Below, one piece after another: positions 45,936 to 56,026 of a DNA stretch of 64,000 nucleotides (its first letter is position 1; the number at the start of each line of letters is the position of its first letter). The DNA comes from Candidatus Gastranaerophilales bacterium (GTDB lineage: Bacteria; Cyanobacteriota; Vampirovibrionia; Gastranaerophilales; Gastranaerophilaceae). The position numbers and the translations under genes were made by a program. Where the stretch lies: the NCBI GenBank assembly GCA_944324345.1, contig CALUVT010000003.1, positions 248,001 through 312,000 on the forward strand. Direction: 5' to 3'. The notes beneath the pieces are model-generated. The model was not told the origin of the DNA and ran no database searches. It worked only from the letters and a program-made list of their open reading frames with translations.

Positions 45936-46433
45936 ATGGCAATGAGTGTTTACAATGCACAATACAAATTAGGAATTGACACAAGTGTTTTAAAACAAGT
46001 TTCACAAGAAATTTTGAAACGTGCTGCAGAAAAAAACAGTCAATATAACACTTCCGCATCAAGCAATAACATCTTTAAAACAACAGATTTGGGACTTGAT
46101 TTGTACAAAGGCAATGTCGATACAAATGTTGCAAGACAAGTAGCAATGAACAATTCAGGTTTTCAAATTCAATTAAATTCAAATGTTTTACAATCAATTC
46201 AATATTTGAATGCAAAAGCTGCACAAAATGTACAGAAAAATGTTGAAGGCAAGATTACAATGGCCCTCAATGAAGGAGTTGGACACGTTCAAAATAGAGA
46301 TGCAGCACCAAAATTTAACAGTATTATAAGTATGTCAACCGGTAAGGATAAAAACGGTTCGGCACCATCATACAAAGGAGAATTCCTTTTCATAAAAAAA
46401 GATAAAGAACAGGAAGAAGCAAAAGCAATTTAA
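45936..46433 (+). CDS. Uncharacterised Asn/Gln-rich protein
   Basis: A 165-residue protein with no recognised family. It is rich in Asn, Gln and Ser and mostly helical, beginning MAMSVYNAQYKLGIDTSVLK. No signal peptide or membrane segment. Composition resembles the coiled-coil proteins elsewhere in the window. A 15-bp hairpin ends it, shared with the convergent neighbour. Confidence 0.6.
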   Translation: MAMSVYNAQYKLGIDTSVLKQVSQEILKRAAEKNSQYNTSASSNNIFKTTDLGLDLYKGNVDTNVARQVAMNNSGFQIQLNSNVLQSIQYLNAKAAQNVQKNVEGKITMALNEGVGHVQNRDAAPKFNSIISMSTGKDKNGSAPSYKGEFLFIKKDKEQEEAKAI

Positions 46434-46459
46434 AACAACACTAAAATACTTTTATTAAA

Positions 46460-46495
46460 AAGAAGATGAAAAATATTATTTTTCATCTTCTTTTA
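46460..46495 (+). terminator. Perfect 15-bp terminator hairpin
   Basis: Arms AAGAAGATGAAAAAT (46460-46474) and ATTTTTCATCTTCTT (46478-46492) are exact inverted repeats with a 3-base loop, followed by T residues. The right arm also encodes the last residues of the convergent gene at 46476-46868. Confidence 0.75.
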
Positions 46496-46868
46496 TTTCA
46501 TTTACCAGATTATAAAACTCTTGTTCCAAATCCTTTTCAGCATTTTTCTGTTTTTCATCTTCTTTATTTGAAGAATTTCTCTCACGTTCTTTTTGTTCTT
46601 CAAGAGCCTTTTTTCGGGCATTTATAACATTTGCAACATTCATCATAGCAAGAGAGTTGAGTGTCGCTCTAAGCTGTGCACTTCTATCTGTATATTTTTC
46701 ACTATCGGAATTTTCTGATTCATCAGACTGACTTTGCTGGGCAAAATATTCGCCGCCTTGTCCCATTTTGTCATCCTGGGTTTTTGCCGCCGTTCCTGAA
46801 ATATCTCCGCTTTTGAAATTGAAAGAGCCACCGATTCCGAAGAATCCTGCTGATCTATTATCGACCAT
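46476..46868 (-). CDS. Uncharacterised charged protein
   Basis: A 130-residue protein not recognised. The first third is Gly- and Phe-containing (AGFFGIGGSFNFKSGDISG); residues 45-60 are Ser/Gln/Glu; the rest is a highly charged helix (KKALEEQKERERNSSNKEDE) that looks like a coiled coil or disordered tail. No signal peptide. The gene converges on its neighbour and shares a hairpin with it. Confidence 0.55.
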   Translation of the reverse strand: MVDNRSAGFFGIGGSFNFKSGDISGTAAKTQDDKMGQGGEYFAQQSQSDESENSDSEKYTDRSAQLRATLNSLAMMNVANVINARKKALEEQKERERNSSNKEDEKQKNAEKDLEQEFYNLVNEIKEDEK

Positions 46869-47090
46869 ATTTCTAACCCTCTATGTGTGTTTATCAAATT
46901 TCCTGATAAATGATACCAGATTTAATAGTATATTAACTCGTCTGAACGGATTATTTTGCTAGATTATTAATAAAATGTTACATATTTATACTTTTTACAA
47001 AACTATTTCATACTCTGCTTCTGCCTTGAAAAAAAGGGGATTATATGTTATTATAATATTATATTTTTCAAGTAACAAGGAAGGATATTT

Positions 47091-47747
47091 ATGAGAAGAT
47101 TTAAGGGTTTTACACTAACGGAACTTATGGTTTCTCTTGCAGTAATAGGTATTATTGTTGCAGTCGTAACTCCAGCCATAGTTCGGTTAAGGCCAAATAA
47201 AACAAAAATGATGGTTAAAAAAACTTTCTACACAACAGAGCAAATTGTCAGCACTCTAATCAACGACCAGAGGTTTTATCCTGACATGCATTTGGCGTGT
47301 GATTTAGACGCAGGGGCTGTTGATTACGAATGTGCCTGGGGGTTTGATTATGAAGAATCTGTTAGACATGAAGGCGAAGATTACTCCGGAGACGAAAAAT
47401 TTGCAGGCCTGTTTAAAAGTATGCTTAATATAAAATCCGGCGGAAGCGGAACTGATGAATACATTGTTACAACAAACGATGGTGTAACTTGGGATTTAAA
47501 CGGGACAATCGGAGCTTGGACAAGCGGTCAAAGATCTGGTGTTGAAGACGCCGGAATAGGTACTTTACTGATAGATGTTAACGGAGATGAAGCTCCTAAC
47601 TGTCGAGAATCAGATAGCGAATGCAGTGCCGAAGATTTTGACCAATATGAAATAGAAATTTTGGCAAACGGCAAAATGCGTATCAATGAAGATGATGCAA
47701 AAGCTATTGAATACGCAACAATAAACACTTCTATAAGAGATAATTAA
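47091..47747 (+). CDS. Type IV prepilin-like / pseudopilin protein
   Basis: A 218-residue protein with a class III leader: MRRFKG|FTLTELMVSLAVIGIIVAVV, with the Gly-Phe cleavage site, the Glu at +5 and a 20-residue hydrophobic helix. The globular part is acidic, with two disulfide-capable Cys pairs (CDLDAGAVDYEC and CRESDSEC). Such subunits are processed by prepilin peptidase and assembled into type IV pili or type II secretion pseudopili. A good ribosome site (AAGGAAGG) precedes the ATG. The stop codon overlaps the 5' end of the RNase P RNA. Confidence 0.85.
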   Translation: MRRFKGFTLTELMVSLAVIGIIVAVVTPAIVRLRPNKTKMMVKKTFYTTEQIVSTLINDQRFYPDMHLACDLDAGAVDYECAWGFDYEESVRHEGEDYSGDEKFAGLFKSMLNIKSGGSGTDEYIVTTNDGVTWDLNGTIGAWTSGQRSGVEDAGIGTLLIDVNGDEAPNCRESDSECSAEDFDQYEIEILANGKMRINEDDAKAIEYATINTSIRDN

Positions 47748-48098
47748 AGCAATCGAATAATCGCGCTTGAAAAATTTCAAGTGAGGAAAGTCCGTGCATT
47801 CAAGGACAAACAGCCGGGGAAAGCCCGGACGGTGTGAACCGGTGGATAAGTGCTACAGGAAATATACTGCTAACGGCTTTAATAAAAAAGGTACGAGCGA
47901 TGGTGCAACGGTGAGTTAAGAGCTTCACCAGCAATACTGAGAAGTATTGGCTAAGTAAACCCCTGTTGAATGCAAGGTTAAATTGAGGGTTATAAAGGCT
48001 GTCCGCCAACTTCAGAAAAACCGCTAGAGATTGAAAGTAATTTCAATACCAGACAGATGATTATTTAGAAACAGAACACGGCTTATGAGTTGCTTTAT
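47748..48098 (+). ncRNA. rnpB: RNase P RNA (class A)
   Basis: Catalytic RNA that removes tRNA 5' leaders. Recognised by the universally conserved GAGGAAAGTCCG at about 47783 and the 3' ACAGAACACGGCTTA at about 48071 (canonical form ACAGAACCCGGCTTA). The ends pair through AAAGCAA (47746-47752) and TTGCTTT (48090-48096), forming P1. Exact ends are inferred from P1; the first bases coincide with the stop codon of the prepilin gene. Confidence 0.95.
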
Positions 48099-48109
48099 TT
48101 TATAAATAA

Positions 48110-48140
48110 AAATACCTCTATGAAAATAGAGGTATTTTTT
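48110..48140. terminator. Terminator after rnpB
   Basis: AAATACCTCTA (48110-48120) and TAGAGGTATTT (48127-48137) form an 11-bp stem with a 6-base loop and a T-run. The A-run on the other side lets it also stop the convergent PrsA-like gene. Confidence 0.85.
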
Positions 48141-48157
48141 ATTCTTTGCTTTTAAAT

Positions 48158-49321
48158 TTATTTTTTACTATTTTTTGATTTTTTAGCCTCAGCTTCTTGT
48201 TTTGCTTTTTTGGCAAGTTCTGCACTATTGTCAATTGATTGTTTAACTTCTTTTTTTACATAAGCAGGATCATATTCCTGATTTACATATTCTATTTTTG
48301 CAGTCTTCTTCAATGATTCTGTTAAATTATCCAACATTTCCAGTTGTTTTTGATTTTCCAAATAACCTTTGATGTCGCTTTTAGCCTTTTCAAAAGGTGT
48401 TTGTCCAGCTGCGGCTCTATCTGTAACCATTATAATATGGTAGCCAAATTGAGTTCTTACAGGTTTATCTGAAATTGTGTTGGGTTTCATTGCAAAAGCT
48501 GCTTTGGAAAATTCCGGAACCATTTCTTTTGCCGCAAAGAAGCCTAAATCTCCGCCTTTTACAGCAGTTGCAGTATCTTCTGAATTTTCTTTTGCCAGTT
48601 TAGCAAATTGAGATGGGTCTTTTTTTACTTCGGCAAGCAACTTATTAACTTTAGCTTCTCTAGCTTTGATTTCTTCATTTACTTTTGCTTTCACTGCGGC
48701 ATCATCCAATTTCGCATTTTTTGAATCAGACTTAATTATCTCTGCAATTTCGGCAGGATTTACTGATATCAAAATATGGGAAGCTCTTACTTTGTCAGGG
48801 TGCTTAAATTTGTTTATATTTTCATTATAAAATTTCTTTGCTTCAGCATCAGAAACTGATGAATTTCCAAGCTCCTTAGCTAATTTTTTCATTTTTACTT
48901 CTTCTTTCAAATCATCTTTAAATTGAGAATTTGAAATACCATTTTGTTTTAACAATTCGTTTAATTGTTCTTTAGAACCTACTTTGTCGATAATTGTTTT
49001 GATTGCATCATCTACATCAGCGTTAGTAACCTTAATGCCACGTTTTGCAATTTCTTCATCAAGAAGTGTTTTTACAATCAATTCATTAACAATACGATCC
49101 TTTAAAAGAAGATATATAAAGCTGTTTTTATCGCTTTTTACATCAACACCCATTGCTGCTAACATGCCACCACCAGCTTGTTTGTCCATCATTTTGTCAA
49201 ACTGAGCCTGTGTAATTGTATGATCATTTACTTTTATAATAGCCTCATGCGATTTCAGCCCGCATCCTGAAAAAATAACTGCTGAAACAGCTAATACGGC
49301 TAATAATTTTTTCCCTCTCAT
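48158..49321 (-). CDS. PrsA/SurA-type peptidylprolyl isomerase lipoprotein
   Basis: A 387-residue exported foldase. The signal peptide KKLLAVLAVSAVIFSGCG has a lipobox with Cys at about residue 20, so it should be a lipoprotein. An N-terminal SurA-like helical domain follows, then a parvulin domain at about 180-310, with RASHILISV, GGDLGFFAAKEMVPEFSKA and TQFGYHIIMV as signature pieces. The tail is a Lys/Glu-rich helix. It assists folding of exported proteins. It follows mfd after 46 bases on the same strand; AAAGGAG precedes its ATG. Confidence 0.92.
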   Translation of the reverse strand: MRGKKLLAVLAVSAVIFSGCGLKSHEAIIKVNDHTITQAQFDKMMDKQAGGGMLAAMGVDVKSDKNSFIYLLLKDRIVNELIVKTLLDEEIAKRGIKVTNADVDDAIKTIIDKVGSKEQLNELLKQNGISNSQFKDDLKEEVKMKKLAKELGNSSVSDAEAKKFYNENINKFKHPDKVRASHILISVNPAEIAEIIKSDSKNAKLDDAAVKAKVNEEIKAREAKVNKLLAEVKKDPSQFAKLAKENSEDTATAVKGGDLGFFAAKEMVPEFSKAAFAMKPNTISDKPVRTQFGYHIIMVTDRAAAGQTPFEKAKSDIKGYLENQKQLEMLDNLTESLKKTAKIEYVNQEYDPAYVKKEVKQSIDNSAELAKKAKQEAEAKKSKNSKK

Positions 49322-49367
49322 AATTTCTCCTTTTTTTAAATATTATGTTTTTAAATTGCTTTCGGGT

Positions 49368-52300
49368 TTATACAAACTCATTACGAGTCTTGTTTATATA
49401 ATAAAACAAATCTGTTAAAATGTTAAATACTTCATTAAAATTCATATAAGAATTATTTAGTAACAAGATAGAATTACCCTCAATACAGGATGATGGAGCT
49501 ATTGTATATTTTATCCGTTTGAGGATTTCTGATGGAAGTTTATGTTGAATTAATTTCCACTCTGCTTGCAAATATGGGGTATAAATTCTTATATTATCGT
49601 CGGTTTCTCGAATTAAAGAAATTTTTGCCTCAGTTGCCGCAAGCCTTAATCTTATCAATTTAATTAAATTTTCAACACTTTCAGGAGGCTTTGCAAAACG
49701 GTCTTTCCACTCTTCTGTAATATAATCAAGTTCTACTTCAGATTTTACATCCGCAAGTCGTTTATATTCAATCATCTTCTGCTCTGAAGAACCTACCCAT
49801 TCATCAGGGATAAAGGCTGTTACGTTAATATCAACAATCGTAGGCGGAGTTTTATCAACAATTTCTCCTTGAAGTTCATGAACAGTTTCTTCCAATAGTT
49901 GGCAATAGGTATCAAATCCTACATTAACCATATGTCCATGCTGTTTTGTTCCCAAAATATTTCCAACACCCCTTATTTCCACGTCACGCATTGCTATTTG
50001 GTATCCGCTTCCTAAAGTTGTAAATTCTTTTATTGCTTTAAGACGCTGGACTGCATCAGAAGTTATTTCTTTTGATTTAGTATATAAACAATAGCAATAA
50101 GCTTGACGTTGAGAGCGGCCTACTCGTCCTCTTAATTGATAAAGCTGAGCCAACCCAAATTTGTCAGCATTATGTATAATCATAGTGTTGGCATTTGGAA
50201 TATCAATACCGTTTTCAATAATTGTTGTAGCTAAAAGAACGTCATATTCATGATTTGCAAAATCAATAATAACTTTTTCCAAAGTTTTTTCATCCATTTG
50301 CCCATGACCTATTGCAATTCTGGCGTTTGGAACAAGTTTTTGCAGCTGCATTCTAAATTCATCAATAGTCTCCACCCTATTGTACAGATAAAAAACCTGT
50401 CCTTCTCTATCCAATTCATGAATAATCGCATTTTTAACTATATTTTCATTCCATTCTCCGACATAAGTCTTTATTGGAAGCCTATTTTTGGGCGGTGTAT
50501 TTATTATCGACATATCCTTAATCCCGGATAAAGACATATACAATGTTCTTGGGATTGGAGTTGCTGACATGGTTATAATGTCTATGTTTTCCCTAAGTTG
50601 CTTTAATTTCTCCTTATGCCTTACCCCAAATCTATGCTCCTCGTCTATCACAAGAAGACCTAAATCTTTAAAAATTATTCCATCCTGTAAAAGTCTGTGA
50701 GTACCTATTACAACATCACATTCTCCCGTCGCCAGATGTTTTACAGTTTCTTTCTGTTCTTTTTGGCTTCTAAAACGGGATAAAAGCTCTACGTTGACTC
50801 CAAAAGGCTTAAACCTTTCAGAAATAGTCTGGTAATGCTGAAAAGCCAATATCGTAGTTGGCACAACAACAGCTACTTGCTTCCCTGAAGTTACCGCCTT
50901 AAATATCCCACGCATTGCAACTTCAGTCTTGCCAAAACCAACATCCCCGCATATTAGTCTGTCCATAGGCTGTTCGCTTTCCATATCTGCTTTAACATCA
51001 TTTATTGCCTTCATTTGATCCGGAGTTTCCGTGTATTCAAACGCCTCTTCCATTTCAACCTGCCAAGTTGTATCAGGCAAAAATTGAATTCCCTTTTGCA
51101 TCTTACGTTTTGCATATAAACGTAAAAGATCATAAGCCACCTGCTCTACTTCTTTTTTTACACGTGTTTTGGTATTTTCCCAATCTTTGCCGCCCATCCT
51201 TGAAAGTTTTGGCTTTATTGAGCCGGAACCGCGGTACCTTACAAGTAAATTTATCTGTTCTGCAGGAATATGAAGTCTATCTTTGTTTGCGTATTCAATA
51301 GTCAAATAGTCTTTTAACTGACCGTCAATTTCCTGTTGAGAAAGTCCTTTATAAATACCAACTCCATGAACACTATGAACTACATATTCCCCTTCTTTAA
51401 TATCGTTAATATTTTCAATATATTCAGGCTTTTCTTTGTAATAAGATCTTTTAGATGCCGTAACTTCTTTTGTTCTTTTATTAAATAACTCTCTATCCGT
51501 TAAGATAACTGTTTTAAAATCATTTAATATTGAACCAGCTGAAGAAATACTTTCATTATACTCAATATCAAAAATATTACGCTCTGACAAAATTTCTTTT
51601 ACACGTTCAGGATAATCCGTTGCAATTACTACCCTATAGCTATTTGGGCTTTCGGCCGAAGATTGCTGATATTTATGTATAAATGATGCAATTTCATCAA
51701 GATTTGCTCCAAAACTTTGCACAGGTTGTGAATCAAATTCAACAACATCATCCATTTCACTATCTAAAAAATTATTTAATGCAACCTTGAAAAATCCGGC
51801 ACTCTTTTGAATAAATTCCTCAAAAGTAACATGATTCCTGCTTTTTAATTCAATATTTAACCCAAGTTTCAAATTTTCCTGAAGTTGTTCCTCAAAATTT
51901 TTATCGACATATTCATACTTCGCATAAAGTTCAGAAGTTTCATCATAAACAAGAACATAATCTTTTAAATAATCCAAAACACTTACTAAATTATCATTAA
52001 AGTAACTTTGGTAAACATCTATTCCCTCAAAATACCCTTCTTCATCATCTTTCTTTATAACATCAGGAATTCCGTCATTAAGAGTAAACTTATACAACGG
52101 CATAATTTTAGCAGATTTTACTTTTTCTATGGATTTTTGAGTTTCATTATTGAAATATCTTATATCAACAATTTCGTCACCCCAAAGTTCTATTCTCACA
52201 GCATTTTTATCAAGTGAAAAGATATCAATAATATCCCCTCTTATGCTAAACTCACCGATATCACTTACCATTGTTGAATGTTTATAGCCTAAATCTACAA

Positions 52301-52748
52301 ATTTTTGAGCAATTTCCCTTACATCAATTTCATCACCGACTTTTAAATTTATAGAATTTTTTTTATAAAATTCTGCATCCGGAAACTTTTCCAACAACGT
52401 TTTAACCGGAGCAATAACAACATCGGGTTTGTCAAGAAGGATTCTAACCTGTTCAGCGTAATCATAACGATTCGGCGGTACACTTTCATACATTGAAATG
52501 TTTTGAAAAGGTAATAAATCTGATTCGACACCAAAGGCTTTTTTCAAATCGTTTTGATATTTTAATGCATTTTGCTCGGTCGAAGTAATTACAAGGATTT
52601 TTTTATCCGTAATTTTTTGTATTTTTTGAATCAACAAAAGCCTTAAAATAGTTGTAAGTCCTGTTACTGCAAACGAAAAAGACTTTGCAAGATATCTTTC
52701 AAACAAAGCATAATTCATATCATTTTCAGGACTTTGAATTTTAAACAT
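49368..52748 (-). CDS. mfd: Transcription-repair coupling factor Mfd
   Basis: Displaces RNA polymerase stalled at DNA damage and recruits UvrA. The 1126 residues follow the standard order: UvrB-like N-terminal domains, the RNA-polymerase interaction domain at about 460-520 (EYVVHSVHGVGIYKGL), the RecG-like helicase with Walker A GDVGFGKTE at about 600, VIDEEHRFG and the TRG motif region (GRVGRSQRQA), and a C-terminal autoinhibitory domain. Slightly shorter than E. coli Mfd (1148). No Shine-Dalgarno is evident before the ATG at 52748. Confidence 0.96.
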   Translation of the reverse strand: MFKIQSPENDMNYALFERYLAKSFSFAVTGLTTILRLLLIQKIQKITDKKILVITSTEQNALKYQNDLKKAFGVESDLLPFQNISMYESVPPNRYDYAEQVRILLDKPDVVIAPVKTLLEKFPDAEFYKKNSINLKVGDEIDVREIAQKFVDLGYKHSTMVSDIGEFSIRGDIIDIFSLDKNAVRIELWGDEIVDIRYFNNETQKSIEKVKSAKIMPLYKFTLNDGIPDVIKKDDEEGYFEGIDVYQSYFNDNLVSVLDYLKDYVLVYDETSELYAKYEYVDKNFEEQLQENLKLGLNIELKSRNHVTFEEFIQKSAGFFKVALNNFLDSEMDDVVEFDSQPVQSFGANLDEIASFIHKYQQSSAESPNSYRVVIATDYPERVKEILSERNIFDIEYNESISSAGSILNDFKTVILTDRELFNKRTKEVTASKRSYYKEKPEYIENINDIKEGEYVVHSVHGVGIYKGLSQQEIDGQLKDYLTIEYANKDRLHIPAEQINLLVRYRGSGSIKPKLSRMGGKDWENTKTRVKKEVEQVAYDLLRLYAKRKMQKGIQFLPDTTWQVEMEEAFEYTETPDQMKAINDVKADMESEQPMDRLICGDVGFGKTEVAMRGIFKAVTSGKQVAVVVPTTILAFQHYQTISERFKPFGVNVELLSRFRSQKEQKETVKHLATGECDVVIGTHRLLQDGIIFKDLGLLVIDEEHRFGVRHKEKLKQLRENIDIITMSATPIPRTLYMSLSGIKDMSIINTPPKNRLPIKTYVGEWNENIVKNAIIHELDREGQVFYLYNRVETIDEFRMQLQKLVPNARIAIGHGQMDEKTLEKVIIDFANHEYDVLLATTIIENGIDIPNANTMIIHNADKFGLAQLYQLRGRVGRSQRQAYCYCLYTKSKEITSDAVQRLKAIKEFTTLGSGYQIAMRDVEIRGVGNILGTKQHGHMVNVGFDTYCQLLEETVHELQGEIVDKTPPTIVDINVTAFIPDEWVGSSEQKMIEYKRLADVKSEVELDYITEEWKDRFAKPPESVENLIKLIRLRLAATEAKISLIRETDDNIRIYTPYLQAEWKLIQHKLPSEILKRIKYTIAPSSCIEGNSILLLNNSYMNFNEVFNILTDLFYYINKTRNEFV

Positions 52749-52769
52749 AACATTATTTTATCATAAAAT

Positions 52770-52797
52770 AAAAAACCGGCTTGAAAGCCGGCTTTTT
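52770..52797 (-). terminator. Terminator at the end of the ribosomal protein operon
   Basis: CCGGCTT and AAGCCGG form a tight stem, followed on the minus strand by TTTTTT. It lies between rpsI and mfd and should end the ribosomal transcript there. Confidence 0.88.
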
Positions 52798-52814
52798 GTA
52801 TATCGCTTGAAATA

Positions 52815-53210
52815 TTAACGTTTTGAGAATTGGAAACGTTTTCTTGCACGTTTGCGACCATATTTCTTACGTTCTTTAACACGTGGATCACGAGTTAAAA
52901 GTCCTTCCAAACGTAACACGTTTCTATATTCTTCATTAGCTTTAACCAATGCTCTTGAAATACCATGTCTGATAGCTCCGCATTGAGCAACAACACCGCC
53001 GCCTACTGCTTTTACTTTTACATCGTATTTTTCTTGGTTGTCTGTTAATACTAAAGGTCTGTATACTAACATTTCTATAGCAGGTCTGTTACCGATATAA
53101 TTCTTTAATGTTTTACCGTTAACGAAAATTCTGCCTTTTCCTTTTACTAATTTTACAACCGCAATAGAGGTTTTTCTGCGGCCTGTTGCCATAATTTCTT
53201 TATCTGCCAT
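52815..53210 (-). CDS. rpsI: 30S ribosomal protein S9
   Basis: A 131-residue small-subunit protein whose C-terminal tail contacts P-site tRNA. ATGRRKTSIAVVKLVKGKG opens it, and GISRALVKANEEYRNVLR and VKERKKYGRKRARKRFQFSK close it, with the universally conserved basic tail ending in Lys-Arg. Adjacent to rplM with a one-base overlap, the conserved pair. Last gene of the operon. Confidence 0.98.
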   Translation of the reverse strand: MADKEIMATGRRKTSIAVVKLVKGKGRIFVNGKTLKNYIGNRPAIEMLVYRPLVLTDNQEKYDVKVKAVGGGVVAQCGAIRHGISRALVKANEEYRNVLRLEGLLTRDPRVKERKKYGRKRARKRFQFSKR

Positions 53211-53647
53211 TATTTAGCCTCCTTTTCAAGCACAATAGGTTTTTGTGCTGCATGCGGATGTTCAGGTCCGTTATATACCTTCAATTTAGTAAATTGTGTG
53301 TCACCCAATGTGTTGTGCTGAAGCATTCCTTTTACTGCTTTTTCTATTAAAAGTCTTGCATCTTTTTCACGTAATTCCTTTACGCTTGCACTCTTTAATC
53401 CACCTGGATAACCTGTGTGGTGATAATATATTTTATCTGTTTCTTTTTTACCTGATACCAAAACTTTGTCAGCGTTGATTACAATAACGAAATCACCGGT
53501 GTCTACATTTGGTGTGTATTCAGGTTTATTTTTGCCTCTTAATATATTAGCGACTCTGGTAGCCAATCTGCCAAGGATTTCTCCTTCTGCATCAATTAGA
53601 TACCATTTTCTTTCTACTTCAAGAGGTTTTGCTGAATATGTTTTCAT
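53210..53647 (-). CDS. rplM: 50S ribosomal protein L13
   Basis: A 145-residue early-assembly protein of the large subunit. [20 protein letters not shown] at the N-terminus and KTYS are the family hallmarks, with [20 protein letters not shown] and [11 protein letters not shown] in the later part. It directly precedes rpsI and follows truA after 40 bases, as in cyanobacteria. Confidence 0.98.
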   Translation of the reverse strand: MKTYSAKPLEVERKWYLIDAEGEILGRLATRVANILRGKNKPEYTPNVDTGDFVIVINADKVLVSGKKETDKIYYHHTGYPGGLKSASVKELREKDARLLIEKAVKGMLQHNTLGDTQFTKLKVYNGPEHPHAAQKPIVLEKEAK

Positions 53648-53687
53648 GCTTAGTCTCCGTTTTTTATTCTTTGCATATGAGCAAAGC

Positions 53688-54458
53688 TTAATTATATGTT
53701 ACTTCAATTAACGTCAATCCATAAGGACTGACAGTCTGCCCCGCTTTTGTCCTGTCACAAGCATCAAGTACTTGTTTCATATGCTCAGCAGGCAGATTGT
53801 GTCCTTCTATCTCAAGAAGGGTTCCGACGATTGCTCTTACCATATTGTAAAGGAATCTATTCCCTGCAATATCAATAATCACTTTATCGCCAGTTTTTTT
53901 ACACTCGGCTAACTCAATATTACAGACTGTGCTCGGGTTTAGCGTTCCGGAACTTTTGAAACTCGAGAAATCATGCTCGCCTATCAAGTAGTTTAAAGCT
54001 TTTTGCATTCTTTCAATATTTATATCAAATTTTACCCTCATTAAGTCACCGTCAAAAGCATTTTTACACTTTCGATTTACGAAAATGTACCTGTAATGTC
54101 TGCATCTGGCGGATTTTTGAGCGTGAAACTGACTATCAACAAGTCTCAAATTACTCACCGATATATCCTTTGGCAAAATTTCATTCAACTGATATACAAA
54201 CTTTGAAGCAACAATCGGTTTGTCAATATCAAAATGAACCGTCTGCCCTAGAGAATTAACTCCTCGGTCAGTTCGTCCGGAAAAGACTGTCTTGAATCGC
54301 CGGTTATTATTTGCGGTATCACCGCTTATCAATGTACTGATTGCTTTTTCAAGTTCTCCTTGTATAGTCGGTAGTTCAATTTCTACACCATCTTTTAATT
54401 GGATTTGACTTCCGGCATAGTTCTTACCAATATACTGAACCTGCATTGCATAACGCAT
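53688..54458 (-). CDS. truA: tRNA pseudouridine synthase A
   Basis: Converts uridines 38-40 of tRNA anticodon arms to pseudouridine. The catalytic Asp is in [18 protein letters not shown] at about residue 63; RHYRYIFVN and [12 protein letters not shown] are conserved further on, and [20 protein letters not shown] marks the C-terminal core. At 256 residues it is standard. It sits between rplQ and rplM, an arrangement conserved in cyanobacteria. Confidence 0.96.
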   Translation of the reverse strand: MRYAMQVQYIGKNYAGSQIQLKDGVEIELPTIQGELEKAISTLISGDTANNNRRFKTVFSGRTDRGVNSLGQTVHFDIDKPIVASKFVYQLNEILPKDISVSNLRLVDSQFHAQKSARCRHYRYIFVNRKCKNAFDGDLMRVKFDINIERMQKALNYLIGEHDFSSFKSSGTLNPSTVCNIELAECKKTGDKVIIDIAGNRFLYNMVRAIVGTLLEIEGHNLPAEHMKQVLDACDRTKAGQTVSPYGLTLIEVTYN

Positions 54459-54464
54459 TTTAGC

Positions 54465-54893
54465 TTATACCAATTGGATTAAAGCCATTTCTGATGCGTC
54501 ACCGCGTCTTGGAGGTAATCTGAATATTCTTGTATATCCTCCTTGACGGTCAGAATATTTTTTGCCTATTACAACGAAAAGTTTTCTTAGAACCGTTTCT
54601 TCTGCCAATTTTTTATCAGCTGAAGGAGCTTCAAAAACTTCTCCTGTAGCTAAATCCATAAATTTACCTGTTTCTTTGTCAAAAATGAACTTAGCAGCCT
54701 GACGACGTGCGTGTAAGTCGCCTCTTTTTGCAAGGGTGATAATTTCTTCAGCGTATGGTTTCAAAGCTTTTGCTCTTGCCATAGTTGTTTTGATTTCACC
54801 ATGTACAAAAAGTTCTGTCGCTAAGGAACGCAACAAAGCATCTCTTTGATCCTTTGCCTTTCCGAGCGTATTTTTCTTAGTTTGGTGTCTCAT
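54465..54893 (-). CDS. rplQ: 50S ribosomal protein L17
   Basis: A 142-residue protein lining the peptide exit tunnel region. MRHQTKKNTLGKAKDQRDAL and VHGEIKTTMARAKALKPYAE are the conserved opening, and DRQGGYTRIFRLPPRRGDAS the conserved end. It is about 25 residues longer than E. coli L17 because of an insertion around DKETGKFMDLATGE. The upstream spacer of 121 bases is long for a ribosomal operon. Confidence 0.97.
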   Translation of the reverse strand: MRHQTKKNTLGKAKDQRDALLRSLATELFVHGEIKTTMARAKALKPYAEEIITLAKRGDLHARRQAAKFIFDKETGKFMDLATGEVFEAPSADKKLAEETVLRKLFVVIGKKYSDRQGGYTRIFRLPPRRGDASEMALIQLV

Positions 54894-55014
54894 TTTTTGT
54901 ATCCTTTATTTTTATTTTTACTTTTTTCTTTTTTGTTTAGCTTTCTGAAACAGTGACTAAATAATTCGGGTTAAAAATATTTACCATCTGCCTCATCAGG
55001 CTAGTTTTATTTGA

Positions 55015-55983
55015 TTAACCAACTTCTTCTTCTGTTTCTGGATTTGGAGCCAAATCCAAGCCAAAATGATGAAGTCTTTCGATTACTTCGTCAGAAGATT
55101 TCTTTCCGAAGTTTTTAATATTCAATAAATCATGTTCTGATTTTTTCAATAATTCTGCCATTGAATTAATGCTTGCACGTTTCAAACAATTGTATGCTCT
55201 TACTGAAAGTTCAAGTTCTTCAATTGTCATTGAAGGTGTATTGGAATCTTCCTCTTTTTCTTCCTCAACAATCATTGAAGGAGCTACAACAGGTTGACCG
55301 GCAATTGCTGCTATTTGCATGAAGTGTTCAATCAACAAGTTTGAAGCTTGACTTAATGCGTTTGTTACATCAATTGATCCGTTTGACCAAATTTCAAGAG
55401 TTAACTTATCAAAATCAATAGAATCACCTACACGAGTACTTTCTACATTGTAGCTTACACGTTTGATAGGCATAAATGTTGCATCTATAGGAAGAACATC
55501 TATTGAAGTCCCTTTAGAATCCCTTGGAACGTCATGTGCAACGTAACCTTTGCCTGTTTCTACGGTAACATCAGCGTGGAAGCTGCCACCATCTGCAACA
55601 GTACAAATTAACCAGTCAGGGTTTACAACTTTTACACCTGCAGGAAGCTGAATATCACTTGCCAAAACAGGGCCCGGACGGTCTACATCTATTCTTAATG
55701 TTTGAGGTTCTTTGGAATCAGTTTTTACAACCAATCCTTTAAGGTTTAGCATAACATCAATAACATCTTCCAAAACTCCCGGAATAGCTGTGTATTCGTG
55801 AGTTATACCTTCAATTCTTGTAGCTGTAACTGCTGTTCCTTCAAGGCTTGAAAGAAGAACTCTTCTTAAGGAATTCCCAATTGTTGTACCAAAACCTTTT
55901 TCTAACGGTTCGATTACAAATTTTCCGTATTGTGAACCGTCAGAACTTGTTGTTGTATTAACACATTTAATTTTCAATTCCAT
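55015..55983 (-). CDS. rpoA: DNA-directed RNA polymerase subunit alpha
   Basis: Assembles the polymerase core and contacts promoter UP elements and activators. The N-terminal assembly domain shows GTTIGNSLRRVLLSSLEGTA and the rest of the dimerisation fold; an acidic linker (VEEEKEEDSNT) leads to the C-terminal domain with LELSVRAYNCLKRASINSMA and NIKNFGKKSSDEV. The 322-residue length is normal. Preceded by a hairpin and followed by a long spacer to rplQ. Confidence 0.98.
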   Translation of the reverse strand: MELKIKCVNTTTSSDGSQYGKFVIEPLEKGFGTTIGNSLRRVLLSSLEGTAVTATRIEGITHEYTAIPGVLEDVIDVMLNLKGLVVKTDSKEPQTLRIDVDRPGPVLASDIQLPAGVKVVNPDWLICTVADGGSFHADVTVETGKGYVAHDVPRDSKGTSIDVLPIDATFMPIKRVSYNVESTRVGDSIDFDKLTLEIWSNGSIDVTNALSQASNLLIEHFMQIAAIAGQPVVAPSMIVEEEKEEDSNTPSMTIEELELSVRAYNCLKRASINSMAELLKKSEHDLLNIKNFGKKSSDEVIERLHHFGLDLAPNPETEEEVG

Positions 55984-56026
55984 ATTTTTAAATCTCCTAG
56001 TTGTTGCTAACTGATTTTCGAGGGTA